The position numbers and the translations under genes are program-made. Under the pieces are notes generated by a model, which was given only the letters and a program-made list of their open reading frames with translations, was not told the DNA's origin and made no database searches. Positions 12,029 through 29,467 of a stretch of DNA of 64,000 bases are shown here, piece after piece (positions within the stretch are counted from its first letter, which is position 1; the number at the start of each line of letters is the position of its first letter). Origin of the DNA: Onchocerca volvulus (taxonomy: Eukaryota; Nematoda; Chromadorea; Rhabditida; Onchocercidae); the NCBI GenBank assembly GCA_000499405.2, contig HG738139.1, forward strand, positions 8,084,616 through 8,148,615, written 5' to 3'.

Positions 12029-12905
12029 TTACTCAATGTTATCTTCGCGAGTATGCTGTATTTCATAGCGATCATAAGTTAATTCAGGATCAACTTCGAA
12101 AGTGTGCGGGGTGGACTGCGGTTCTCCGAATTTGACTCCACTTTCTATTAAAGCACCGAAAAATGCAGATGCCTATAAAATTTGGTACTGAAAGAAATAG
12201 ACAGCAATACTTTCATCTGCATGTATTATTGTCTCGTAAAACAAGGAAATTGGGATCTAGATAGTTTTTCGCAAAGTGACTTACATGTGCACTCCTTTCG
12301 ATATCTTTCATATTAATGCTTTGCAAGAAATGTATTCCAGCCATGGCACATCTTAAGCCAAGTACGCGGCCAACGTTTGCACAAGCAGAAATATCAGAAA
12401 GACTGAAATACTAAGTCAGATTTTCCAAAAGACCGATTATCACAGCAAATGAAAAGAAAATCTTTTGGAATTGAGAAGGATTCTTGATCTTATATTTATG
12501 TTATTAAGGAACCTATAAAGTTGTCCAGATATTTGTTTTTCACGTGAAGATGCTGTTAATACAATGCCCTCTTGATAATGCTCAATCTGACCTTCAACAT
12601 ACTGTCGATGTCGCTCGAAATTTGCCCTAAAAATTTTAAGAATTCAACAGAAGAATTCAGTAAGTTGCTCATTTGCAATACTTATTAATTTAGGAATTTA
12701 ATGTCATATTTCCTGTTCAAACTGAATGGACCTGTACCTGAAAAAATTAATGTAATCAAAAATGTAGGACTTACCTATATATAAATGAATGCTTGTGTCG
12801 ATCAACATCCAATCCATAGCCTGCCGGATAAGCTTGGAGGCCGATTTGCTCAATGTTTCGGGGGTTTCGATTGATAAATTTCGCCAACAATTGTAAACGT
12901 GTCAT
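12029..12905 (-). CDS. mrpl-18: Mitochondrial ribosomal protein L18 (uL18m)
   Basis: Four exons: 12775-12905, 12513-12626, 12285-12402, 12029-12172; 168 aa. It is a large-subunit mitoribosomal protein of the uL18 family that binds 5S-like RNA or its structural replacement. Diagnostic segments are NRNPRNIEQIGL, FERHRQYVEGQIEHYQEG, LTASSREKQISGQLYS and ACANVGRVLGLRCAMAGI (compare STREWAIKKHLYS and ACESIGRVLAQRC in human L18). I chose ATG 12905 because a TTTCAG acceptor ends one base before it. An in-frame ATG at 13022 would add 39 residues with a hydrophobic, arginine-containing, targeting-like sequence. The gene is convergent with dss-1. Confidence 0.9.
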
Positions 12906-13022
12906 CCTGAAAGATTTAAAGACATTGGACGGAAATTGTGCAACAAGCGTATTACTTGGCGCAAAAATTTCAAATACACGGATAAAACAAAGCGAATTCC
13001 AGAGCCATCTGGAAGAAATCAT

Positions 13023-14728
13023 TGAATAGAAATGAACGGAGTCCGATGACTTAATAAACAGTTCTCAGTTCTAAATGCTTTGCAAAATTCAACCTGTAAT
13101 TCTGCAAGACTTACCAGGTATTTATACCAAGAAACTAAAAGCCACACTAGCGTGAAAACTGATAAAGACTTAATTTCTTGGAAAATTCCGTTTTTTTTTT
13201 TTTTTGCTCGACTTATGTATTTCGTTTCGCCTCGTGAACTTTCAAATGTCTAGTATATAAAAAGAAATGATTATTTTTACATATATAATCTTAATTTCAG
13301 AAACAACATCAGATGACAGGTAACCAATAATTTAATGTAATGTAGTCATACAATTGCTGTCAAAAAAGTGTTCACAATCAAATGCGCCTGTTTATTATAA
13401 TGAGAAAGTTGCAGTAACTTAAACAATCATAGAAATAAATGACCCATCTTTAAGAAGAGAAAAGAAAGCAATCACATTATAAATATACCGTATTTAAAAG
13501 AATCCATATTTTGAGCACAGACTAGAAATCTAACAAAAGACAAAAAAGCATGCTTTATAAAAATCGAAGTCGAAACAAATATTATAATGAAGTTCTCCCA
13601 TTCTACAATATTCCTAATAAATATAGGATAACATATTTCTCCAGTAATTAAGCAGACAAATTAGAATGGTTTAATAATATCAGTAGAACAGGGACACTTT
13701 TCAATGTGTACTATATAGTATTGAAAAGTTTTCAAATAAAAATCATTTGGATAAAAAAGAAAATGCAATTAAATTATCCACAAAACTTCCTTTTTCATAT
13801 GATTTAATTACAAATTATTATTTAGAGTTTTACATAACATACTACAAAAAATCTTTCAGTTAGTATATATACCAAAAAAAGGTTAGCATGTTGAAAAAAT
13901 AATACCCGCACCGGAAGAAAAATACCGAAAGATTCTTATTTGGAGGAGAGAAAACTTCACGAAAAAATTCAAATATCACTTATACTTTTTTTCTAGAAAC
14001 TCAAATGAACAAATGTAAGCTGAATCGAACTCAAATATACTATAGTTGTTCATAACTGTTATGCCATATTAATCCCTCTCATTCTTACATTAGTTTTCTT
14101 TCGAATCAAACAATGTTTGCAGATCGATCAGAATGAATCGATATTTCCCAGAAGTAAATAAAATATCTCGAAATATTATCACTTATATGAAATATTATTG
14201 TAAAGGCTAAATTTCTTTCTGACACCAAAATTCGAAGACTAAAATGCAGCAGTAAGATCGTCAAATTTTCTCAATTATAGGATAGATAACGAAATACTTA
14301 ACAATAAAATTTATCATAATACACAAATCATAAAAAATGCGAATGGTTCTCATATAAAGAAAAGAAAAAATTAGTTCGCATTACCAATGCAAGTGAAAGT
14401 ACAATAAAAAAAATTTTTCCAGTTTTGGAAAATACTGACGACAGTTCAAGGGAACAGGAAAATAATGAAATGATAGAAACTATAAATTTATTAGTCTTTA
14501 TATTTCTACATTAACAGCTGATTTTCTAGCAATATTTACATGTTCTTTAAATTAATACCTGACAGCTCAATTATATAGAAATAATTGTTAATGATTAAGT
14601 TTTTTAGATGCTAAACAATTTAAAATCTGACCAAGCAGAAGAGAAACTCTATCTCTATAGTGTGAATTAATGGAAAGAAAAAAAGAAACCACTCCGTGAC
14701 AAAGCCTCTATAAATTAGAAAATATCAA
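13023..14728. other. Intergenic, no gene seen
   Basis: AT-rich with many homopolymer runs and no open frame of interest. It probably includes the 3' UTR of the R3H-domain gene on its right side. Confidence 0.4.
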
Positions 14729-20066
<5,338 letters not shown>

Positions 20067-22919
20067 CACGCATACTAAAACAACGTTTTTTTATAATCTT
20101 TGGATTTCTTTTGTTTCACTAAAATTTTATTTGAGATAGAGATATGTAAAACAAAGAGAAATTAAGTTCATTTGAAACCATATAAAGACTGGAATAATCT
20201 TTAGATAAAGGAAGTGTCAAAATACTATCAAGTAGTTATTTGTGAAAAGAGCTTTCGTATCTCTAACATCATCCTTAATCAAATAAATAGAAAGTAGTAT
20301 TAATCAAATAACTTTAAATTGTGATTTTAAAGAACAGCATTAAAAACGACATATAAACTAATTAAACAAACATATAGATAAGCATTACTAGTGATAAGAT
20401 AAGTGACAATTTCGACTTTTTTTTTACTGCTGTTTATTTTCTTACCTAACTTCGGCAAATCAGTTACCTAAGATCATCAGATACCTAGAAAAATAATCTG
20501 AAAAATCAGTTTACAATAACGTAATTGCTACTGATGAAAACAGACACAGGCAAATCTAATGAGCGTAATGGTATTTAATAAATAGGATGGGTAACAAAAA
20601 GGATAATATTAGCAAACTGAACTAAAAACTAAAGAACTTCAAAACTAAAGAACGTTCAACTATTTAATTGCTAATGACGCTGCAAATATATGACTTCGGC
20701 TGATAATTTTCAAAACGTCTAACAGCTCAATAGTTACAATTACATTATAAAAAAACATTTATTACAAATATAAACATTCGTAGATACATACCTGAATGCA
20801 TATAAACATATACTTACAGATTTATAAACTTAAAATTTATAAATACGTTTAATACCAACATATCAGTTTCATCCAGAAAAGTTGATGAATTGAATTATAA
20901 TAATGTCAACTCTAACTTTAGAAACATCTAGGAGGAAACCCAATTCTGAATCTTTAAGAGCAGTTACTAGCACTGCTTTCAGCTTAACACTAAAATGCAT
21001 TTCTAAATTAACTATAAATCATCTACCTAACAACTGTTAAGACTTTTCCAAGAGGAACTGATAATTATAGAAAGATTATTCTTCTCGAGCATGCTGCGGA
21101 GAGTAATCAGACTTAAGATTACTGATTTTCTAGACATTTTATGCAAGTTTTGATTCTACTGTTCTTCACACTGATTGCATGTATTAAAGTATTCGTGATT
21201 ATTTACCACTAAACCGATAAATTTAATCAAGTGCCTTAACAGCAAGAATTACTAAGAGATTTCATTGGTGACAGTATTCGAAAAAGGATGCGCATCTGAT
21301 CTCTCGCTTTCCAGAAATTTTTGTCAGATCAGATTCGAATTTTGAAGTCAACAAATTATTCTTCGGAACACTCTAGGGAATATTTCTGTACTCATTGAAT
21401 TCCCACCGCAATCATATAAAATATCTAATTCAGCAACGCTGGATTGATTCTTATTGCTAATGGTACCATAAAAATTATTTCACATATATAGGAAAAACGA
21501 CACAGAGAATCCTGAACGGAAAAATATATGAAAAAGGATATTTTCAGATATAGATTTTCTCCTTCATCAACATATGTTTTGGAAACAATACAGTATAGAA
21601 TATATTTTGGAGATGAAATAATAAGCGAAACAGATGTGAAACTGGAGAATAAAAAGCAATAAAACATTTTCTGCTAGATTAGGATGTTTAACTAGTTGAA
21701 ATGGCAGTGTTCTGGAATTGCTAAAGCAGCGAGTCTGTATGCCATATTGAATATCTTCGCTGATATCTTAGGTTTTCAAAGATACCAGAACTCCTCCACA
21801 AAATCAAAAGGCCAGATACTTTCCTAACTCTTAAAACTCCCTAATCTGTGTACGTGAGCGGTGTGCTCAATACATTTTGATTCACGAGAACTTTGAAATG
21901 CTTACCATATTCATTTATTAAAATGTTAGGATGCATTCATGAATTAACTAATGCTGCCATAAATAATTCACCAATATCAAACAAGTATAGCGTCATGATC
22001 TACAACAAAGCTTAGATGAAATACTAACGTTTTATTTTGGAACTGCCGAATAGTAGAGATGGGACTAGTAAATATATCTCAAGCTATCAATAGAGAAGTT
22101 TAACAATACAAACAGACAATCTAAAGTGAAAAAAATGACAAAAGAAGTCAATTTCAATCAACAGATGATAGATGATTCCAATGAACCAAAATCAAGCCAT
22201 TCAATGAACACTTAAGTAATTTCGTCGTCGTCAACGGCAACACGTTCCACCATACAAAACACGATTTTTCACCTGACCTTATACAGGCATGCATCACGCT
22301 ATGCAGTTGTAACGGTATTGCAACTTTCTACCTCTCTTCATTACCAACAACAAGTTCTAATTAAGGAGTACAACAAGAGAACGAACTTCTCCGTAGCGTG
22401 CAATAATGTCCAACAATGACTTATCATTGATCGCTTTATGCAAATCATCCATCTCTAACTACTTAAGAGAATAATATACATTTAATGGAGAGGCGGTATG
22501 TGTCACATTTAAACAAAATGAAAATTACACTGAAATTAATAGACTAACAGAATAAAGTGGTAAAAAGTAATTGAAATTGGGAATTTTTAGTACAGATTAG
22601 AATACAAGTCGGAAGTAATAAAGAAGAGCAAGAAGCAACCATCTTATTAGCAATCTTAAGAAAATATTTGCATAAGGGGCAAGTCATTTAAATCATAAAA
22701 TTGAGAAAGAAGTAGATGAATTAAACGCATAAAGAAATATACCCAAACCGTTAAGATGACAATAAATAGAGCGCTAACATAGAAATTATTACATTCTAAT
22801 TTCTACCTTTCATTGAACAGTTTCATTATTCTTTTGAAATTCTGCAGCTGTGAAAATGTAAATTCTTAAATGAAACAATAAAATTTTATTTGCACAGTTT
22901 GTGAGCTCTTTCCGATAAA
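20067..22919. other. Intergenic, upstream of the R3H gene and downstream of isp-1
   Basis: About 2.8 kb of AT-rich DNA without supportable coding sequence. Minus-strand AATAAA (TTTATT on plus) at 22885-22890 is 30 bp past the isp-1 stop and fits as its poly(A) signal. The block next to 20067 should hold the R3H gene promoter. Confidence 0.5.
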
Positions 22920-24762
22920 TCAATCGCCCACAATTAATTTGTCGTTATCAATGATTTGGTAAGGTGGCACTTCAAGATTATTTGGAGCGGGTCCCAGACG
23001 TATACGACCAGAGGTGTCAAATGTGGAACCATGACAAGGGCAGTAATAACCACCGAAATCTCCTTTCCCTGCTGCAAATAAAAATGATGAACTTTATTTA
23101 ATAATTCATTTGCTTCATATATATATATATACAATATATATATATATATATATATATTGTAGCTACATAAAAAGGGACAACTATGTCATTAATAAACTAT
23201 ATTTAATCTATCTTCGCTAACTGAAGTTAATCACTGAATTCCTCTTTAAAATTAAAAAGAATCGTAGTATTACAAATGCTCGAACCTAACGGGACACATC
23301 CAAGATGAGGACAAACACCTATAGTTACGAGCCATTCATCTTTCTTTACTCGTTCATCATCAGTCTGTGGATCACGTAATTCGTTCAAGTTGACAGCTTT
23401 CGCTTTTGCGATATCATCTGTAGTACGATGAGCCACAAATAACGGTTTTCCGCGCCAGGTGTATGTTTTACACTGAAAAATTTTGAGAGTTCTAGTGAAA
23501 ATATTGTTGTAAAAAAGAATATCAATGGTGCAAATATCGAATTATACCAAATAAATACTACAAAAATCAACTTTCAAAATTTTTTACTGATGAAGAATGA
23601 TCAAATATAATATTAATTATGCTCTGATATCAATTCTTATTTCAATGGACTGCAAAAGCAGTCATAAAACGTCAAATCTTTTCAAATCCACTATGATGGA
23701 TAATATTTAAAGGAGATTTATTATGCGCAAGAATATCTTAAGAAGTTTCAAGTTCATTCTTACCTGTCCCTCAGGAATTTCGTTCAGATCAATTTCCGTA
23801 TTTGCCATAGCTAATTGATCAGCTGGCATACTTTTGTAAGTGACAAGTGACTGTACAAATTTCGTAGCCATATAGAGATAAACTGCTCCATTTACTGTAA
23901 ATTATCACTAAGTAACACTACAGATAATCTATGAAGGAAAGAAATTTTAGAAGCGGTTGTAAAATTTTAATGAAATGGGAATGATTTGACCTCCGAACAG
24001 CAATCCTTGGGCTGTTAAGCGGCGATAATCTTCAGTATCTCTAGCCGGTTTTGTTGAGTCACTAGCTGCTTTTGACCGTTCACTGTCATCATATTTTGGA
24101 AACGCTACATCAGTGTGAATTAAACGACGCGATGTTGCTGGAGAAAAATCAATTAAATAAAATGTATCATTAATAATAAAGTAATCCGCATCCACTGAAT
24201 ATGAGATTCATGAAATCTCACATGTTTCTCTATATTTAAAATTCAGCTGCCATATTTGCAAGAATCTCGAACTACGACTTGAATATTCGTAGATGAAACA
24301 TTTCATAATATCTTGCACGGATTATAAACAAGAATTATTCCTTAACGCCCAAATAAAACATCAATTAATCAAAACTTTTCACCAACCTACAATTCGTTTA
24401 ACAGACATCGTAGACAACATGTAACCCGAGGATGGAGTATCTAAACTTCGGCTGGACATTACTACCGGAACCATGCTACTCTTCTTTGTGGGGACTGATA
24501 TTTGCAAATATCCATTTGATTGACTTCCACACACCTAAAGAAAAACCAAATTCTGAATCTATTTTCCTTACACAAATTATTTTAACAACGTTCTTTCCGT
24601 TAAATATCACATCAATGTAGTGTTGAAAGCACTGAAAAATACTCCAATGAACTAGAAATATCGACCTAGCAAAGGTTCTCTGATAACGGCGAAAAATTGT
24701 GTAAGGTTATAAAAAATTACCCTTTTTATAGCTGCTTGATGAGTCCTCACTAAAGTTGCCAT
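22920..24762 (-). CDS. isp-1: Rieske iron-sulfur protein of mitochondrial complex III
   Basis: Six exons: 24721-24762, 24387-24534, 23991-24137, 23764-23894, 23286-23472, 22920-23071; 268 aa (human 274). The protein carries the 2Fe-2S cluster that moves electrons from ubiquinol to cytochrome c1 at the inner membrane. The N-terminus [14 protein letters not shown] is a matrix-targeting presequence. The membrane anchor is [18 protein letters not shown]. Cluster ligands are in CPHLGC (residues encoded in exon 5) and CPCHGS (exon 6), followed by [16 protein letters not shown]. The usual Thr of CTHLGC is Pro here. The ATG lies 16 nt downstream of a TTTCCAG trans-splice-type acceptor. It sits 366 nt downstream of the ucr-1 stop on the same strand. 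Confidence 0.96.
23117..23158. repeat. AT dinucleotide microsatellite in isp-1 intron
   Basis: Two blocks of alternating TA separated by one CA interruption, inside the last intron of isp-1. Confidence 0.85.
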
Positions 24763-24780
24763 AATTTTTTAGCAGCACCT
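24763..24780 (-). promoter_or_regulatory. Trans-splice acceptor and 16-nt leader of isp-1
   Basis: TTTCCAG ends at 24779 on the minus strand and is followed by a 16-nt leader and then the isp-1 ATG. There is no upstream exon in frame, so the acceptor most likely receives a spliced leader. This supports processing from a polycistronic pre-mRNA shared with ucr-1. Confidence 0.6.
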
Positions 24781-25128
24781 GGAAATGTAATTTAGATGAT
24801 GATGACCACATAAACAATAATAAATTATGCAAAAAAAAAAAAAAAAAAATCGAAAAATTTAAACAGTGTATTCCAAGAAAATTCAAAATATAAAGATAGT
24901 CGCAAAACAAATAAAATCAAGAAAATTCTTTTAGAGTCTGATAACCATTTTATACGTTCTTTTAATAGCGAGCGAAAAATACGATACAGAATCTATCACA
25001 GCAGTAATAAAATTATAAAGCTTCTCGCTACAATAAAAAAGAATTCTGCGAAATAATACAGAATAATGAAGAACAGCAATTCTATTGGGATATCAGAATA
25101 CTACAATTTGAAAAATCACATTACTACT
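24781..25128 (-). other. ucr-1/isp-1 intercistronic spacer
   Basis: About 350 bp with no AATAAA on the minus strand; ATTAAA occurs at about 24957-24962. A long A-run on plus (U-run on the transcript strand) lies close to the isp-1 acceptor, as is often seen upstream of trans-splice sites in nematode operons. Confidence 0.45.
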
Positions 25129-28100
25129 TTATAACCGCCAAGAACTCATGCCTATTCTCATTTGATAGTAATCTGGCCATGCTTCGGTGCGTCCTGTAAA
25201 AAAAAAAAAGCTTTGATGCTTTCAATCATTTTCAAAGGATATCCAAAAAGTTTCATATTCTACAGTACATAAATTTGATTTATAATGCTAAAAAAAAAAA
25301 AAAAAGAAGTAAGTTTGCATACCAATTCCTGCAACTGCGAGATCTCGATCATAGACATGCTCATTCATAGCTTTACTTATTGCTTCCTTATCTACACTTT
25401 CAATAACATTTTCAAGATCGGAAAATGACTGTGCCGTACCAGAATAAAGGACCTAGAAAGAATACTGTGTTTGTTAGAAAAACCGAACTTTATGATTGTA
25501 TTCAATACCATGTATTTTTCTGTAATTTGGCTATCATTTAATCTATAGAAACTCAAAGAACACGTTACAAATAAGGATCATCATTAATTTTGCAACTGAC
25601 ATATATTATTTAAAAATCAACGGACGAAAAAAAAAACAAACAAATAAACAAAAAACTAGTGATCAAACACTAATAAATACTTCCAGATTTTTAAACATGA
25701 CATAGTTTGTAATTCAACTATAGAGAAATACTTTACATACCTGTTTAGCAATATCATCAGCGCGTGTAACGCTTGATTCCAATGCCGAAAATACAATCGT
25801 TTTATACATGTTCTTTCCCCGTTCAACCTCTTCTTCAGATACTCCTACTGCCAATCTTTTCCTCAAAATTTTACACTAAGCAGTTCTGACAATGAAAGCA
25901 ATTCTTGCTAAAGTTCGACATTTTTCTACGTTTACATTTAAATTATCTTCTTTAAGCCCTATAAATGTTTTCATTACTATGTTGTACATGTTTTCAAAAG
26001 TCATCTTCAGTGAATCATGCATATTTAATGCTTTTGTTACCGAAAAAACAAAAGTTGATTTTCGTTAAAACTTTGAACATTTAATTAAATTTTGTTCAAT
26101 TCAATCAGCCTCAATATAGTGCAGCCTAGTTAGAAACTGCTAACTCAAGTCAAATGATACTTACCAACCCCGAATAACTTCCTTCATACCGAATGTCGTG
26201 GATGCTACATCGCTACCATTCATAACGACATAGAATCCAAATAAACCACAGTCGCCGTAATTGATGGAAAATGACTTCAACTGATGTACGCCATAACCTG
26301 TTGAAATTTTCTGTGCAACAGAAGTGACAGCATTAGTTGATGACAACTGTGTACAATCCCAATCACCAATCATCTGAAATATGCATTTGCTATGTTTTAT
26401 ATCGGCATAAAAATTTTTTTTCCATTCACAGCAGCATTTGCCAGCTGACGCTAAGCGCTTCTACAGCTTTAATCCCTCCTAGAAAGAAAGATAAATGAGA
26501 AGAAAATCCATTACATACAGGTTTAACTTACCGCGCTTGCAACTTTTAATGGAATAGCATCGGAATGATTGAAACCAACACCTTCAACTGCCAGTGCGCC
26601 ATACATAAAAGGGATATCATCATTCCGATATAAGAACTTAAACAACAGCATCAATTAAATAATTAAACCTCAAAGAATAATGTTGTTAAAGTTGTCCACT
26701 TATGAGTTACAAAAAATTTCCCAGAATAGGAAGTTCTAGCATTCAAAAATGAACAAGAAATTCATTATGAATTCACTGAGATCAGAAATCACCTCGCTTC
26801 CCGTGAAACGAATTCCTTTCGAATCAGGAGCATTTACTGACTGACCAATCGTAAGACTACCAAAATATCGTTCGGCAAGGTCTGCAACTTTGGAATGGTC
26901 GATATTACCAACTGCACTCAGTACCATTCGAGATGGTCTATATTGAACATCTATATATTTGCGCAAATCATTTTGTGTCAAATTCCTGCAAATATGTAGT
27001 GGTAAGTAAAAAAATGACTGCAGAAAACATTTCTTCACTTTATTTTTTCTTATTCTTACAAATTTTTTATTTTCCTTATTACTTTCTATTTTTTAATCAT
27101 GAATAATTTCGATGAAAATATGTAATTTATCATTTTTGAATCAACTTTTGTAGTTCTATTAATTGAAATTGTACAGGACTGAAAAGGTTCTGAAACAGAA
27201 GAAGCCCTATCTATAAAACATCAAATTTACCTAACAGTCTCCTCTGTACCGTAGATGGATTTAGCCATAGCTGTTCCCTGGAAAGCAGCATCGTGAAGAT
27301 AATCAAAAACTACTTCACTGTAATCTTCAGCCGCTTTATTTATTTCACGCAGAATTCGAGTACGTTCCGTTTCCAAGGCCGCTTGATCTAATTTGGAGTT
27401 CCGTAATACATCGGCCAAAAGTTCCACTACTGCAATGAGCAAAAACATTTATTTAAAAAGTTGGATAAACGCTCAATCCAACCATTCGTACTTTGCAAAG
27501 GATTTCTACTTTTTCTATATTTTAAATTACCATTTTCTACGTCTTTTGCGATGCACTGCACAAAAAACGCGTTGTGCTCTCTAGAAGTATATGAATCAAA
27601 TCTTGCACCGATTTTCTCTAATTCTTTCACCAGTTCTGTTTGTGATCGTTTTCCTGTGCCCTGCAAAAATATCTGATTCAAAATGAGAAAAAACTTTCAA
27701 ACCACAGCAATATTCAAAAATATTAAAACTCGACATACACGGTACATCATGTGTTCCAGGAAATTTGCAGTTCCATTCTTCATCTCATCTTCAAAACGAC
27801 TTCCGGAATCGATCCAAACGCCAATCTATAACTCCTTCTAAATATATCATAACTTCTGGAATTAGGTTGTTGTAGTTGTATGCAATTTCTGAGATAAAAA
27901 GAAATCAATAATTGCATCGGTGTTATGATAAACAGAAAATACAATGTGATTTTATATAAATGGTTACATTTATATGAAAATTTCTTAGAATTTTAAGCAA
28001 ATAAAACATCACTTACGGCGACGGTTGGTCGTTCGCTAGTTTCTGTGACAATACGAAATCCATTCTTCAAAGATGTAACTTTAGGTGCAGAAATATTACT

Positions 28101-28602
28101 CAATATATCACGTGCTACATAAGCTGCTGTCGTTCTGAGCTGAAGGATGTGTCAAATGATTAAATAATGTTAGACAGTACAAAACAAGTTAAATTTCCTG
28201 CCGTATCTTTATTTAGTTCATTTCTAAACTAAATAAAAATGCGGCAGAAAATTCGTCGATATTCTGAAAAATAAAGCATATATATAAATAAATGTTATTT
28301 ATAAAAGCTTCATGGAATGAGCAAGATATAATGTCGACGAATATTAAATGATCTTGCCATTATTATTTATATATTAATCTAAGTTCTCACAAATTAAAAT
28401 TAATAAGGCAGATCATCAGAGAATACATTTTTGTCAAAATATCATAGATTTAAGGAAATCAGTCCGAATTTTTTAACAAATTATAATAAAATGTGGGAAC
28501 GTACTGAAAGATGCAAACTATGTGATCCGATGAGTGTTTTGGAGGCATTGCACAATGCTGAATGCCATGACATACCTGAAAACTGTTACGGAATGCTAAC
28601 AT
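25129..28602 (-). CDS. ucr-1: Complex III core protein 1 (M16-family, non-catalytic)
   Basis: Eleven exons: 28576-28602, 28017-28139, 27739-27825, 27531-27660, 27231-27429, 26793-26985, 26532-26636, 26165-26373, 25741-25861, 25323-25452, 25129-25193; 462 aa. It has the M16 fold of core subunits and mitochondrial processing peptidase: [97 protein letters not shown]-type C-terminal half. The zinc motif HxxEH of active enzymes reads NFLEH, so the first His is lost, which marks this as the structural core subunit instead of the peptidase beta subunit. Exon 1 encodes only MLAFRNSFQ, the start of the presequence; the ATG directly abuts a TGTCAG acceptor. Confidence 0.93.
28192..28253. ncRNA. Hairpin with 27-bp stem in ucr-1 intron 1
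   Basis: Arms 28192-28218 and 28227-28253 are complementary except at three positions, with an 8-nt loop. Two or more of the mismatches become G-U pairs in RNA of one strand. The size and shape resemble a short microRNA precursor or a small inverted repeat. It lies within the 436-nt first intron of ucr-1. Confidence 0.4.
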
Positions 28603-28712
28603 CTGACACTTTACATAATAAAGCACGTACGTGCACGTAAATCCCAACAAATAGATTAATTATCCCTCATGGTCTGTAAAATTCATGGGAGCAAAGATCT
28701 TTTACGCGCGCG

Positions 28713-29140
28713 ACTGGTCTTTCTGAAGCGCCATTATTATGGCAGGAGAAATGTGGCATCTGAAAGATTGGGAACATTGGCTTGACAATTTGCAAATTGG
28801 ACCAGTAGCTTTTCAGTTTGGCAACCGTCCACTTCTGACTAAGGAAACCCCAACTTCTGTGAAATGGACGAATAAGTTGTTAACTTTAGAAGGTGTCGTC
28901 TATCACGCAGCCCAAATGCAACTAGTCATCCCGCAAACTGGTTGCTTATCTATTTTCGTCTTTGAGGTGAAACATAGGTCGAAGTTCGGTCTTATTTATC
29001 GGTGAGATATTTCGATCAGATTTAAGACAGTTGCAATTACAAAATCGATGGATATCCATATAATTAATAGTGCCGATAAGTACTTGCAATGGTTTGAACA
29101 TGCATGTGCAGGCATGCGTAAAATATGCATATCATTTTAA
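28713..29140 (+). pseudogene. Bacterial-type nitronate monooxygenase fragment, probable endosymbiont transfer
   Basis: From 28740 the plus strand reads MAGEMWHLKDWEHWLDN, then IGPVAFQFGNRPLLTKETP and WTNKLLTLEG. This is the distinctive C-terminal half of a bacterial nitronate monooxygenase (2-nitropropane dioxygenase, PF03060) subfamily, where GEMWHLxDWxxWLD and FQFGTRPLLTKESP are near-invariant. After a stop and frame changes, a second matching block reads SADKYLQWFEHACAGMRK at 29063-29116. Just upstream, RATGLSEAPLL fits in another frame. Intact N-terminal flavin-binding sequence is missing. Stops and frameshifts make it non-functional. It begins about 110 bp upstream of the ucr-1 start, so it occupies that gene's promoter side. 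A Wolbachia-like donor is inferred from the host group, not shown. Confidence 0.65.
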
Positions 29141-29467
29141 AGAGATTCAATTCTCAGAAGCAAACGTATAATATCGGGCAATGAGGGATAATGGAAATCG
29201 GGATGTCTGAATGTTTGGAATCATGAAAGTCATTGAGACTTGGCCATTTAAAATTGGTCAGGTTGAGAGAACGATGCTAATGAAATTAAATGTGCATTTT
29301 GCACGTTCCGATATTTTCTCTCTCTCTTTGTTAACATCTAAAAGTATAAATGAAGAGAGAATTGTTAAACTATACCGAAGTAATTCTCCTAAAAATGTGA
29401 CGAAAAATGAAATTTGGTTTATTCTAGAAATGATATAAAATCTTTAGACTGTTTATTTTTAATTTAA

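Noticed and set aside
29211..29438. 75-codon plus-strand frame after the nitronate monooxygenase fragment
   Set aside because: It does not match the C-terminal end of that family and has no other support.
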